This document shows positions 25,501 through 34,420 of a DNA stretch of 35,716 nucleotides, in pieces. Numbering within the stretch: the first letter of the stretch is position 1; each line of letters begins with the position of its first letter. Made by a program: the position numbers and the translations under genes. This stretch comes from Acetatifactor sp. (lineage in GTDB: Bacteria > Bacillota > Clostridia > Lachnospirales > Lachnospiraceae), in contig JAILLF010000032.1 in assembly GCA_024693365.1 (NCBI GenBank), forward strand, positions 1 through 35,716, given 5' to 3'. The notes beneath the pieces are model-generated. The model made no database searches, was not told the origin of the DNA, and was given only the letters and a program-made list of their open reading frames with translations.

Positions 25501-26685
25501 TTAGTCTTCAATTTTAACGATGGTGGCACAACCCATGCCGCCGCCGATGCAAAGCGTTGCAAGACCGGTCTTTGCACCCTTTGCCTGCATCTCGTGAAGC
25601 AGGGTAACCAGGATACGGCATCCGGATGCTCCAACGGGATGTCCGAGTGCGATTGCGCCGCCGTTAGGATTGAGCTGCTTCTCAACGTCGATGCCAAGGT
25701 CCTTACCAACTGCTACGGACTGTGCAGCGAATGCCTCGTTTGCCTCGATGATGTCAAAGTCTTCGATCTTCATGCCGGTCTTTGCCATAACCTTCTTGGT
25801 TGCAGCAACGGGACCGATACCCATAACCTCAGGACGAACGCCTGCGAGAGCGCCTGCCACGAAGGTAGCCATGGGCTTAACGCCGAGCTCCTTAGCCTTC
25901 TCCTCGCTCATTACTACGATGGCTGCTGCGCCGTCGTTGATGCCGGATGCGTTACCGGCGGTAACGAAACCGTCAGCATTGATGGGACGAAGCTTTGCAA
26001 GGCCTTCCATAGTGGAACCGGGACGAGGGCCCTCGTCAACCTTAAACTCAATAACCTCTTTCTTCTTCTTAACCATTACGGGAACGATTTCCTTGTCGAA
26101 TGCGCCGGACTTCTGGGCAGCTTCGCACTTCTGCTGGGACTTCAGTGCGAACTCATCGATCTCTTCCCTGGTCAGACCCCACTCGCGGCAGATGTTGTCT
26201 GCGGTGGTGATCATGTGATAATCGTTAAATGCATCCCAAAGCGCATCCTTGATCATGGTATCAACGAGGGTGCCATTGTTCATTCTATAACCGAAACGAG
26301 CCTGAGGAATTGCATAAGGTGCCATGGACATGTTCTCCATGCCGCCTGCCACAACGATGTCAGCATCTCCTGCCATGATCATCTGTGCAGCCTGGTTAAC
26401 GCAGTTCAGACCGGATCCGCAAACCACGTTCATGGTTACTGCGGGAACTTCGATGGGAAGACCTGCCTTGATGGAAGCCTGGCGGGCAACGTTCTGTCCG
26501 AGACCAGCCTGGATTACGCAACCCATGTAAACCTGATCAACCTGTGCGGGATCAACGCCTGCACGATTCAGTGCCTCCTTGATAACGATTGCGCCGAGCT
26601 CAACTGCGGGAGTCGTGCTCAGGGATCCGCCCATGGTACCGATTGCGGTACGACAAGCGCCGGCTAAAACTACTTTTCTTGCCAT
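25501..26685 (-). CDS. thlA: Acetyl-CoA acetyltransferase (thiolase)
   Basis: Condenses two acetyl-CoA to acetoacetyl-CoA, the entry step of butyrate synthesis. The acyl-accepting Cys lies in NVVCGSGLN (Cys89). The CoA loop [14 protein letters not shown] segment, [22 protein letters not shown] (catalytic His) and the C-terminal CIGGGMGCA are all present. The start at 26685 has GGAGG eight bases upstream; a Met at 26700 would place that site inside the coding region. At 394 residues it is a standard biosynthetic thiolase. It is the first gene of the operon. Confidence 0.97.
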   Translation of the reverse strand: MARKVVLAGACRTAIGTMGGSLSTTPAVELGAIVIKEALNRAGVDPAQVDQVYMGCVIQAGLGQNVARQASIKAGLPIEVPAVTMNVVCGSGLNCVNQAAQMIMAGDADIVVAGGMENMSMAPYAIPQARFGYRMNNGTLVDTMIKDALWDAFNDYHMITTADNICREWGLTREEIDEFALKSQQKCEAAQKSGAFDKEIVPVMVKKKKEVIEFKVDEGPRPGSTMEGLAKLRPINADGFVTAGNASGINDGAAAIVVMSEEKAKELGVKPMATFVAGALAGVRPEVMGIGPVAATKKVMAKTGMKIEDFDIIEANEAFAAQSVAVGKDLGIDVEKQLNPNGGAIALGHPVGASGCRILVTLLHEMQAKGAKTGLATLCIGGGMGCATIVKIED

Positions 26686-26804
26686 TTGTTTTTCCTCCAT
26701 GTTTTCTTTTTGACTTTGATTTCTGCCAGATTTTGGTCTACGATTTGCCTAAATCTCGCGGTTTTTGGGGTGATTGTTATTTTTTTATCATTCCAGTCTT
26801 CCCC

Positions 26805-26833
26805 ATTGTAACATAGTCAACTCTCTTTTGCAA
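26805..26833 (-). promoter_or_regulatory. Promoter of the butyrate operon
   Basis: TTGCAA (26828-26833), a 17-base spacer and TACAAT (26805-26810) with TGT upstream (extended -10). The leader to thl is about 115 bases. No operator (for example a clear Rex site) was recognised. Confidence 0.55.
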
Positions 26834-26872
26834 TGAAATTATTTATGAAATTTACGTCAAATGATTCATTCG

Positions 26873-29800
26873 TTATTGTGCAAGCATTTCCGCAACTGCT
26901 TTCGCGGAATCACCGTAGCGCATCATTGCGTGCAAAAGCTCCGGCAGATTTGTCACCGCGCTGTTTGACTGCGCGGCCGCGTAGGATTCAACGCTGTAGC
27001 GCATAGTGTTGCTTACCTTCTTTGAGCCTTGCATCACCGTCGCGTAAACCGTCTTTCTCATCTCGCCTGCGTTCAGGTTGCCAAAGGTCACGTAATAGCG
27101 TCCGTTTGTATCTTTATCCGAAGGATTCGGCGTCAGCTCCTCAAGCACGCCCGTGTCGTCGCTGATCACCACCGTAAGTCCGGTCAGATCATCTGCCGTA
27201 AACTTAAACTGGATGTTCACCGCAGCCTCCAGGTACAAAGCTGCAGTCTTGATCTCCGCCTTTTTGTCAGCGTCATCTACGGTCTCGAAGGCAAGATTCC
27301 TCACGTTGTCGTAATTCATGTGTATGCTTACGTCCGTTCCCATCGCGAGCTGCGCGCTTGTCAGGTTCCGGCTGGGAAGCTCGTCCGTCTTGTAACCCGC
27401 AAACCTTTGCGCCGCGTCGCCGTAGAGCAAAATGTCCACGAGAAGCCTTCTAAACGGTGCCCACTGCTCGGTCTGATAGGTCTCCTTACCAAGCTGATTG
27501 TAGCAATACTCCGTTGCGGAGTAGGTCATTGCGACGCCAGTCACGTCCGCGCCGTCCGCGTTCAGCGCGTGAGGCACTGCCGTCACGGCATCGCCCATCA
27601 CGTGCGGCGCCACGCGGTATGTAAAGATCCTCAGGCCGCCCTCCGTGCGGTACTCGTAAATCCTGCTTGTCTTGCCGTTTTGCGTAGCTTCAAGGTATGG
27701 ATCGTGATAGCCCTCAAACGCGGTCTCCGGAACCTTGAATTCAATGGAAATCGTGTCATAGAGCGTCAGGCTCTTCTTTGCGATCACCAGGTTATCGTCA
27801 TGCAGTACTACTTCCTTCCAGATTGCCTTACAGATCAGGTTCGATTCAACGTTGATGGTTTCATTCGCCTGAACGTTCTCATACTTCACCTGTCCGTCCA
27901 GGTTTGTTACTTCCCAGCCGGCAAATTCCTTGCCCGCAGGCGCGGTAAAGGTACACGACGGAAGGATAATCTGCGTCTCGCCCTCATTCAATGCCATCGC
28001 ATCTATGGTCCCAGAGCCTCCATTTGGCAAAAGTACGACGCTGACCTTATCCTTCACTCCCCAGACGATACTGAGGATATATGGTGAATCCGGATACCCG
28101 TTTCCATCACTCACCGTGATGCCAATGGGAAAGTAAGACCAATTCCAGATCTTCTCGGCCACTAGGGGAATATTTTCAAAGCCATAGAAAGTATCGGCAT
28201 GCTGCTCAGAGTCTTCCTCTATCTTTGGTTCGCCGATGATTTTTCCGTTCAATCCTCCCGTTTTCGTCGTTTGAGTCCACTCACCATAGGAGAAGTGACC
28301 ATTTTTAGGGCCTCTTAAAAAACAGTTATAATAAGCATCCCCAAGCTCCATCGTATCCCCAACTGCCCACGTCTTGCCCGTAAGATCCGGAATCTGCAAA
28401 TTCTGAGAATATATAGGTGAAACACGGTAAGGATTCTCTTCCGTTCCCTCGCCCGAAATCACCTCAACGCCGATTACGTTATCATCATTCACATACTGGT
28501 GATAAAAAACGCCTACGACGTCAGAGGTTGTTCCCAGTTGCCACGTGAGATAATATGAACTTCCACGCAGTTTCGTCAAGTCAACCCCTGCAAAATAGGC
28601 ATAAGAAGTCACCGTCTCCCCGCGATACCATTTTGTGCCGATTGTTACTGCGCCCGTTTCCGCAAGGGGCTCATTCTCATACAGGAGCTCCAGATGATAT
28701 GGGTCCTCGCTCGTACCTTTTCCGGACGCGATCCGAAATCCCACCGGAATTTCCCAAAGCCCACGTCCCTTAGGCGTTTTCAGATAGAGATTAGAAGCAC
28801 CTAAGTCCGCAACACGCCAATCCTCAACGCTAACACTATGCCTCTGAAATTTCATCAAAGTAGTGGTACAAGTTCCCTCATCCACGGAGTCATAAGCATC
28901 ATCATAAAAATAATATCCATTAGCGTCCAACGTATCTCCCACGTAATAACAATTATCCATCATAAGACGCTCGCAGAAAACAGAACCCGTTTCAATGCTG
29001 CTTTTCACCCAGCAGCCGATCGTCTTTCCGATATCCTCTTCCGTCAACACGTAGGTCTGCGCAGTCGCGCCGGCAATGTTTTCACCATTCCGCGTCCACT
29101 GATAGGACAGGGTGCCTGCAACATCCCCCAAAAAAGTTGCTTTCAGCGTCATACCGCACGTTACTTTCGTGACGACGCTTCCGCTTGCGTCGTCCAACAG
29201 TTTCAAGGTTCCCTTCAAATTCTCCTCTTTCCAAATAGCTCTCACGGAAATACTTTCCAATACCTTTACCTGATCCCCTCGCTGATAGGCTACTTCTCCA
29301 ATCTCCCAATGATGGAAATAATAGCCGTTCGGCGCGGTAAAGTTGTTGGGTGGAAGCTTATAATATTCTCCCTGTTGCAAAGTTACGTCCGCCATCGTCC
29401 CAGTGCCTCCATTCGGCAAAAATCTGACGCTGACTATATATGGCATAAAGACAGCCCACAGATCCACGTTCTCCGTAACGACAAAGGAATAGGTTGGCTC
29501 AGTCGAGACCGGGTATCCCTCCGTGTCCCCCCAGAAGGCAAATCTATATCCCTCTTTCGCCGTTGCCGTCAATACGGCTGTCGTTCCCTCGCCATAGTAC
29601 TTTCTTTTCAATATCCCCTCCGGATAGAGCTCTCCGACTGAAATGGAACCCGGCTCGGTATAGGACCCATCTCTAAGCATGGGCTTCGCATACACGTAAC
29701 AGGAATTTGAAATGACCTGAACCGCCTTGTCCACGCAAAGCTCTATACTCAATTTCTTATAAAGAATGGAAGTCCCCTGATCCGTGGCCGTTCCTTGGTT

Positions 29801-30298
29801 GAACGTTGCCCTGAGGTACGTTGCATTCCAAACCTCCAAGGCGGAGATCTGATTGCCCTGTACGTAAGCAACCTTTAATTTTGTACAAGGCACAACGTCC
29901 AATTTGGTCAGCACGTTCCCGCTGCAGTCCAGCTTTTCCAAGCTCACGTTCTTTTCCAGATTCAGTTCCGTAAGGGAGCAATTACTGCAATAGAGCTCCT
30001 TTAACGAAGTCAGGTATTGAATGCCTTCCATGGACGTGATTTCCATTCCGGAACAATTCAGTACGTTGGCCCGCATTACCTCCTGCACGCTCAGTATTCC
30101 ATCCCCGTCATCGAAGTTCTCGCTCACTAGCGAGCGGAGCGTAGCGTCCTTAAAATGCTCCTCGTCAATGGGCACGGAGTCAGCCGCATGGGCCTTTATA
30201 CCCCCCACCGTAAGCCATAGGAGCAGTGTCGCCGCCAAGCAAAGCAACCGGCCCGTCCACAAGAAAGAAATTGTTTTTTGTTTCGCACGTTGTTTCAT
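26873..30298 (-). CDS. Large secreted LRR / InlB-like repeat protein
   Basis: A 1141-residue protein with a signal peptide ending AHA-AD near residue 39. Next comes an EF-hand-like NFDDGDGILSVQEV and a short leucine-rich block (SLKELYCSNCSLTELNLEKN, SLEKLDCSGNVLTKLDV). There are two InlB-B/Listeria-Bacteroides-type repeats (VRFLPNGGTGTM...RAIWKEE near 295-358 and VVLLPNGGSGTI...KAIWKEV near 750-820) and an Ig-like segment (GTLSYQWTRNGENIAGAT). The last 300 or so residues are a soluble domain with LLVDILLYGDAAQRFAGYKT. There is no LPXTG, SLH or C-terminal membrane helix, so it is released or held non-covalently. GGAGGAG precedes the ATG. A role in adhesion or matrix binding is only a family-level guess. 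Confidence 0.85.
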   Translation of the reverse strand: MKQRAKQKTISFLWTGRLLCLAATLLLWLTVGGIKAHAADSVPIDEEHFKDATLRSLVSENFDDGDGILSVQEVMRANVLNCSGMEITSMEGIQYLTSLKELYCSNCSLTELNLEKNVSLEKLDCSGNVLTKLDVVPCTKLKVAYVQGNQISALEVWNATYLRATFNQGTATDQGTSILYKKLSIELCVDKAVQVISNSCYVYAKPMLRDGSYTEPGSISVGELYPEGILKRKYYGEGTTAVLTATAKEGYRFAFWGDTEGYPVSTEPTYSFVVTENVDLWAVFMPYIVSVRFLPNGGTGTMADVTLQQGEYYKLPPNNFTAPNGYYFHHWEIGEVAYQRGDQVKVLESISVRAIWKEENLKGTLKLLDDASGSVVTKVTCGMTLKATFLGDVAGTLSYQWTRNGENIAGATAQTYVLTEEDIGKTIGCWVKSSIETGSVFCERLMMDNCYYVGDTLDANGYYFYDDAYDSVDEGTCTTTLMKFQRHSVSVEDWRVADLGASNLYLKTPKGRGLWEIPVGFRIASGKGTSEDPYHLELLYENEPLAETGAVTIGTKWYRGETVTSYAYFAGVDLTKLRGSSYYLTWQLGTTSDVVGVFYHQYVNDDNVIGVEVISGEGTEENPYRVSPIYSQNLQIPDLTGKTWAVGDTMELGDAYYNCFLRGPKNGHFSYGEWTQTTKTGGLNGKIIGEPKIEEDSEQHADTFYGFENIPLVAEKIWNWSYFPIGITVSDGNGYPDSPYILSIVWGVKDKVSVVLLPNGGSGTIDAMALNEGETQIILPSCTFTAPAGKEFAGWEVTNLDGQVKYENVQANETINVESNLICKAIWKEVVLHDDNLVIAKKSLTLYDTISIEFKVPETAFEGYHDPYLEATQNGKTSRIYEYRTEGGLRIFTYRVAPHVMGDAVTAVPHALNADGADVTGVAMTYSATEYCYNQLGKETYQTEQWAPFRRLLVDILLYGDAAQRFAGYKTDELPSRNLTSAQLAMGTDVSIHMNYDNVRNLAFETVDDADKKAEIKTAALYLEAAVNIQFKFTADDLTGLTVVISDDTGVLEELTPNPSDKDTNGRYYVTFGNLNAGEMRKTVYATVMQGSKKVSNTMRYSVESYAAAQSNSAVTNLPELLHAMMRYGDSAKAVAEMLAQ

Positions 30299-30380
30299 TT
30301 TTCTCCTCCGTTATAAGTAACTCTATAAGCCTAGTCTGATCTGGAACCACGGGTACGTCCCTTATCACGTTCCGGCTACC

Positions 30381-30386
30381 ATTATA
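30381..30386 (-). promoter_or_regulatory. Extended -10 of the LRR protein gene
   Basis: TATAAT (minus strand) preceded by CTG; no good -35 at 16-18 bases. It gives a leader of about 80 bases. Confidence 0.35.
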
Positions 30387-30445
30387 CAGCTTTTTTTCAT
30401 TTTCGCCACATCCGAAAGTATAGGTTTTTCATTTTTTCTCGACTC

Positions 30446-30480
30446 AACAAAAAGGAACCCCGTCATAATGACAGGGTTCC
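30446..30480 (-). terminator. Terminator of hpf
   Basis: GGAACCC/GGGTTCC with an inner GTCA/TGAC extension (30454-30480). On the minus strand it runs into TTTTTGTTG, about 43 bases after the hpf stop. Confidence 0.85.
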
Positions 30481-30522
30481 CGTTGCGTTTACGTTCATGC
30501 TATCAAACGTTCCGTATGCCTG

Positions 30523-31050
30523 TTATGCTTCCGGCTCGATCAGTCCGTAGGTATCTCCCTTTCTCTTGTATACCACGTTCACCTGATCCGTCTCCGCATT
30601 GATAAATACGTAGAAGTTATGTCCGAGAAGCTCCATCTGGATGCAGGCATCCTCAGGATACATGGGCTTCACGTCAAATTTCTTCGTGCGGACGATCTTG
30701 ATCTCCTCCTCATCCGCATAATCGTTCTCAACGTACGCCTTGCTGAAATCGCCGCCGGACTGATGCTTGTCAACGATTTTGGTCTTGTACTTCTTTAACT
30801 GCCTCTCAATGATCTCTTCCACGAGGTCGATGGAAACATACATGTCATTGCTTACCTGCTCAGAGCGAATGATGTTGCCCTTCACGGGAATCGTTACTTC
30901 TATCTTCTGGCGCTCCTTCTCAACGCTCAGCGTTACGTGCACCTCAGTGTTAGGGTTAAAATACTTGTCCAGCTTGCCGATCTTGTCTTCTACGGCTGCC
31001 TTCAATCCGGGAGTTACTTCGATGTTTCTGCCTACAATAATAAATTTCAT
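30523..31050 (-). CDS. hpf: Ribosome hibernation promoting factor, long form
   Basis: The long-type HPF dimerises 70S ribosomes into inactive 100S particles. The N-terminal S30AE domain spans about 1-100 (MKFIIVGRNIEVTPGLKAAV, VHVTLSVEKERQKIEVTIP, SNDMYVSIDLVEEIIERQL). After a charged linker comes the C-terminal dimerisation domain (VRTKKFDVKPMYPEDACIQM, NFYVFINAETDQVNVVYKR, DGYGLIEPE-type end). 175 residues is the usual length. It is a single gene with GGAAGGGA upstream, a clear promoter and a terminator. Confidence 0.97.
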   Translation of the reverse strand: MKFIIVGRNIEVTPGLKAAVEDKIGKLDKYFNPNTEVHVTLSVEKERQKIEVTIPVKGNIIRSEQVSNDMYVSIDLVEEIIERQLKKYKTKIVDKHQSGGDFSKAYVENDYADEEEIKIVRTKKFDVKPMYPEDACIQMELLGHNFYVFINAETDQVNVVYKRKGDTYGLIEPEA

Positions 31051-31141
31051 ATGATCATCCCTTCCGTCATAAAATTTAATTACGAAACCGAATCACGGCT
31101 CCTTTCTTTGTCCATGCGGGCTTCTTTGTAATTGTATAAGC

Positions 31142-31171
31142 ATTATATCATGATTCGACTCATTTTTGCAA
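31142..31171 (-). promoter_or_regulatory. Promoter of hpf
   Basis: TTGCAA (31166-31171), 18 bases and a perfect TATAAT (31142-31147) with TGA before it. The leader is about 85 bases. The DnaA-box-like cluster lies 150 bases upstream. Confidence 0.6.
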
Positions 31172-31581
31172 CAATTTCCTAAATATTTTACATATTTTTG
31201 AAATTAAATCTGTCAACAGAAATCGACGCTTTTTTCAGTTTTTCAGCAATTTTGTTAAATATAGCCAAAACCTTTGTTCTTTCAAAAAAACTGATTTCCA
31301 TGTCATTTTTTTCGCAAAAACCTGTGGATAACGTGCATAACTTAGTGTATAAATCACTTTTCCCTTAAATTCCATGTTTTTCGACGTGGATAACTTTAGT
31401 CAAAAAAGCAATCATTTTTGTTCAAAATTCCGTTCCCGTTCTCAAGATTGTGAATTTTACACAGTTTCACTTTTGTCAACCCATAAAATTTAAAAATAAA
31501 TATTTAGAAAACTTTTGGAAACTGATATTCAACTTTGGGTTGCGCGTCAATGTGCAAAGCATCCATTTCTTGCTACTCACG
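31172..31581. other. AT-rich non-coding region upstream of hpf
   Basis: About 410 bases with no gene, rich in T/A runs. It contains the DnaA-box-like cluster and no convincing terminator for the flavoprotein gene that ends at 31582. Confidence 0.6.
31323..31393. promoter_or_regulatory. Cluster of four DnaA-box-like 9-mers
   Basis: Read on the minus strand: TTATCCACA (31323-31331, a perfect consensus), TTATGCACG (31332-31340), TTATACACT (31344-31352) and TTATCCACG (31385-31393). All four share orientation. TTTTACACA (31455-31463) lies in the opposite sense. The flanks are AT-rich. Confidence 0.5.
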
Positions 31582-32493
31582 TTATCGTCTGGAAACGTAT
31601 GCTCCCGCGCTGGTCGCCGCGTTCGCGCCGTCTGCCACGGCCGTCACAACTTGCCGGATCGGTTTCTTCCTGACGTCTCCCGCCGCAAAGATTCCAGGGC
31701 AGCTGGAAACGCAGGTTTCATCCGCGATCACGTAACCCGCCTGATCCATTTCGGCGATCCCTTTTACAAGCTCGCTGTCGGGATGGATTCCCACGGCTAT
31801 AAATACGCCGTTCACGGGAAGCTCCTTCCTCTCGCCGGTTTTTACGTCCTCCAGAATCAACTTCTCAACGCTGCCTGTGCCGCAGATTTCCTTCACTACG
31901 TGGCTGTAGAGAACCTCCACGTTCTCCATTGCGAGAAGTTCCTCCTGCAGCACCTTCGTCCCGCGAAGCTCGTCCCTTCTGTGGATGAGATACACCTTAG
32001 CGCTCGTGCGTGCTAGATAAATGGCATCCTCGAGCGCCACGTCGCCGCCGCCGACTACTGCCACCACCTTCTTGCGGAAGAATGCTCCGTCGCAGGTTGC
32101 GCAGTAAGAAACGCCCATGCCGGAGAGCTCCTCTTCGCCGGGAACGCCGAGAAGCGCGTGATGCGCGCCCGTTGCAAGGATAATGCTCTTCGTCTCAAGC
32201 TCCTCCTTGTCGGTACGGACAATCTTCTTGTCCCCAAGATCCTTGATTTCCAGAACCTCCGCCTCCTTGAAAGGCACCTCGAGCTTGTCTGCATGTTCGC
32301 GGAACTTCATGCCCATGTCAAAGCCGTTAATGCCGGGGAGTCCCAGATAATTGTCCACCTCGTAGGTATTCAGGATCTGGCCTCCGCTCATGGGACTCTT
32401 CTCGATCACCACAAGATTCATTCCCGCCCTCTTCGCGTACACTCCGGCCGACAGCCCTGCTGCCCCGGAGCCGATGATAATTACGTCAAACAT
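31582..32493 (-). CDS. trxB: Thioredoxin reductase-like FAD/NAD(P) oxidoreductase
   Basis: A 303-residue flavoprotein. The FAD motif IIGSGAAGLSAGVYAKRAG is at the N-terminus, the redox-active CATC at 131-134 (SYCATCDGAFFRKK) and the NAD(P)-binding GGGDVALEDA with its following HRRDELRG lie in the middle. The C-terminal GIFAAGDVRKKPIRQVVTA closes the FAD site. HRRDELRG favours NADPH over the ferredoxin- or flavin-linked relatives, but clostridial TrxB-like enzymes vary in donor. No thioredoxin gene is adjacent. GGAGGAAG precedes the ATG. Confidence 0.92.
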   Translation of the reverse strand: MFDVIIIGSGAAGLSAGVYAKRAGMNLVVIEKSPMSGGQILNTYEVDNYLGLPGINGFDMGMKFREHADKLEVPFKEAEVLEIKDLGDKKIVRTDKEELETKSIILATGAHHALLGVPGEEELSGMGVSYCATCDGAFFRKKVVAVVGGGDVALEDAIYLARTSAKVYLIHRRDELRGTKVLQEELLAMENVEVLYSHVVKEICGTGSVEKLILEDVKTGERKELPVNGVFIAVGIHPDSELVKGIAEMDQAGYVIADETCVSSCPGIFAAGDVRKKPIRQVVTAVADGANAATSAGAYVSRR

Positions 32494-32736
32494 CTTTTCT
32501 TCCTCCTTTTCCTTCTTTTTCCAACTCCAAGCGTTAATTTGTTTAGAAGCCTTTCTTCTCCATTTACTTCATGTTTGTTGCCTTTTTCTGTTGCTTTTTT
32601 CCTCCTATATAAGCTCCGCCCCTTTTGACGCGGTATTCCCTGAAGAATTCTTTCTCTATTTACCTCCTGTGAAGGCCTCGTCGCTTCTGGCGAGGCATTC
32701 TGCAGAAGATTGCGACAAACGCCGCAAAAGCTATGT
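32494..32736. other. Leader region upstream of trxB
   Basis: About 240 bases, purine-rich on the minus strand, with several AGGAGG-like words but no matching reading frame of note. GCCTCG/CGAGGC (32673-32694) could form a weak hairpin. I could not assign a promoter. Confidence 0.4.
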
Positions 32737-33369
32737 TTATCCGTCTTGCAACGCACGTATTTCAAAAACATTCTTGGGCAAAAATCCTTTCGGCGCCAAT
32801 TCCACGTTTCTTTCACTGCCATTCTTCAAGACGACGCTCCGATAACGCGCAAACGCTCCATTCGTGATCACGATCTCACTGCCACGTATCAGGCGAATCT
32901 CCCAGATCACAAGCAGAAGCAACAGCACCGCCAATCCCCCAAACGCTGCAGCCAAAACAATCATAAATACAGGCACCGTTACGGGATACGCCGGACTTTC
33001 GTCACCAAGGCCAAACACCATTCTTACAATGTTGATAATAATGGCTGTCAGGCTAATGCCCCCCGCCGGCAGGGCAAGACATATGAGAATGGCAAGGAAT
33101 CCATCCGTACCTTTCAAATCCAACAAACCCATGAAAAGAAAACAAAGAAGATCTAACAGTATGACCGATGCGGAAAGCCACAAATTATGCTTACATTGTC
33201 CCAGTTCCGGATTCGTTAAGGAGAAAACCAGCATCGCAATGGATCCCGCCCATAACAGGAAATGCAACGTGTATTGAAGTTTGTAAATTGGTTTTCCCTT
33301 CCCCTTGTCCCACAGCCCAATGACTGGAACCAATAGAAACGTTTCCAAAATTGTTTTTATTCGCCCCAT
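32737..33369 (-). CDS. Unrecognised multi-pass membrane protein
   Basis: A 210-residue protein with about four membrane segments (YTLHFLLWAGSIAMLVFSL, LSASVILLDLLCFLFMGLL, FLAILICLALPAGGISLTAI and VFMIVLAAAFGGLAVLLLLL). A soluble C-terminal tail of about 50 residues is basic and beta-like (IVITNGAFARYRSVVLKNGS). The start at 33369 has GGGGAG about eight bases upstream; longer starts at 33384 and 33411 lack one. I do not recognise the family. It is divergent from the SDR gene and may be cotranscribed with trxB, 243 bases away. Confidence 0.6.
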   Translation of the reverse strand: MGRIKTILETFLLVPVIGLWDKGKGKPIYKLQYTLHFLLWAGSIAMLVFSLTNPELGQCKHNLWLSASVILLDLLCFLFMGLLDLKGTDGFLAILICLALPAGGISLTAIIINIVRMVFGLGDESPAYPVTVPVFMIVLAAAFGGLAVLLLLLVIWEIRLIRGSEIVITNGAFARYRSVVLKNGSERNVELAPKGFLPKNVFEIRALQDG

Positions 33370-33505
33370 CCACGTTCTCCCCATGTTCCATATTGCGTCG
33401 CAAATGCACATTTCCCTAGTTTTCTTGTAAAAACTGTGTTAAGATAAATCCAGCAACATACTTATAGAACGGTTTTCAGCCACAAAATTACCTGCGGAGG
33501 TATGT

Positions 33506-34417
33506 ATGATGGAATCAAATGACATGCAATTCAATTCTTCCCGCCCCGTCTGCCTGATCACGGGAGCTTCCCGCGGCATAGGCAAGGCTATCGCAAAGGC
33601 TTTTGCCCAGGCTGGTTACAATCTTGTCTTGACCTGCTCCAAAACCTTGCCGGAACTCGAGGCATTCGCGCGGGAACTGGAGACTTTCTCTCAGAAACCT
33701 GCCGCATCCACGCTGAAATCAACTATGCCATCACTGGAATCAGCTGCGCCATCACTGGAATCTGCTGCGTCCTCGCTGAAATCAGCTGCGTCCTCGCCGG
33801 AACTGGCAATGTCCTCGCTAGAATCAGCTGCGCCCTCGCGGTCGCCGGATGGAATCCGCTGCAAGGCTTTTCAAGTTGACGCCGGCAATCCTGCGCAGGT
33901 GGAAGCCTTGTTCCAAAAGCTTTCCCGCCTGGACGTCCTTGTAAATAACGCAGGCATTTCTTACGTGGGCCTGCTCCATGAGATGAGTCCCGAAGAGTGG
34001 CGTCGCGTTTTGTCCACCAATCTGGATTCCTGTTTTTATGCCAGCAAGCATGCCATTCCACTGATGTTAAAGGCGCATGCGGGCCGCATCATTAATATTT
34101 CTTCCGTCTGGGGTAACGTCGGCGCTTCCACGGAAGTTGCCTACTCTGCCTCCAAGGGCGGCATTAATGCCTTCACCAAGGCGCTTGCAAAGGAACTCGC
34201 GCCCAGCAATATCCAAGTGAATGCCATCGCCTGCGGCGTCATCGACACCTCCATGAACGCCTGCTTTTCCGAGGAAGACATGGAAGCTCTCGTGGCCGAA
34301 ATCCCTGCAGACCGTATCGGAAATCCCTCCGAGGTGGCTGCGCTCGCCCTTCAGCTTGTGCAGGCTCCCGCCTACCTCACCGGCCAGATCATCACCATGG
34401 ACGGCGGCTGGACGTAG
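33506..34417 (+). CDS. Short-chain dehydrogenase/reductase with an internal repeat insertion
   Basis: A classical SDR: cofactor motif TGASRGIGKAIAKAFAQAG (about 19-37), NNAGIS, the catalytic Ser in NISSVWGNVG and the Tyr-Lys pair in AYSASKGGINAF, then the C-terminal LTGQIITMDGGWT typical of FabG-like 3-oxoacyl reductases. At 303 residues it is about 55 longer than FabG (near 245). The excess is a Ser/Ala/Leu/Glu-rich repeat (SLESAAP-like) at about residues 68-112, in the loop after the second beta strand. CGGAGG lies five bases before this start and eight before the next ATG (33509). A TGT-TAAGAT extended -10 sits at 33440-33445. The substrate is unknown and it is not in a fab cluster. Confidence 0.9.
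   Translation: MMESNDMQFNSSRPVCLITGASRGIGKAIAKAFAQAGYNLVLTCSKTLPELEAFARELETFSQKPAASTLKSTMPSLESAAPSLESAASSLKSAASSPELAMSSLESAAPSRSPDGIRCKAFQVDAGNPAQVEALFQKLSRLDVLVNNAGISYVGLLHEMSPEEWRRVLSTNLDSCFYASKHAIPLMLKAHAGRIINISSVWGNVGASTEVAYSASKGGINAFTKALAKELAPSNIQVNAIACGVIDTSMNACFSEEDMEALVAEIPADRIGNPSEVAALALQLVQAPAYLTGQIITMDGGWT
33707..33832 (+). repeat. In-frame 21-bp minisatellite within the SDR gene
   Basis: Six degenerate 21-bp units such as CCATCACTGGAATCAGCTGC+G (33728, 33749) and TCCTCGCTGAAATCAGCTGC+G (33770), with one divergent unit at 33791. Each encodes seven residues, so copy-number change keeps the frame. Confidence 0.85.
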
Positions 34418-34420
34418 GAT

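Noticed and set aside
26701..26872. Rex operator for the butyrate operon
   Set aside because: I found no convincing TTGTTAA-N-TTAACAA-like palindrome near the promoter.
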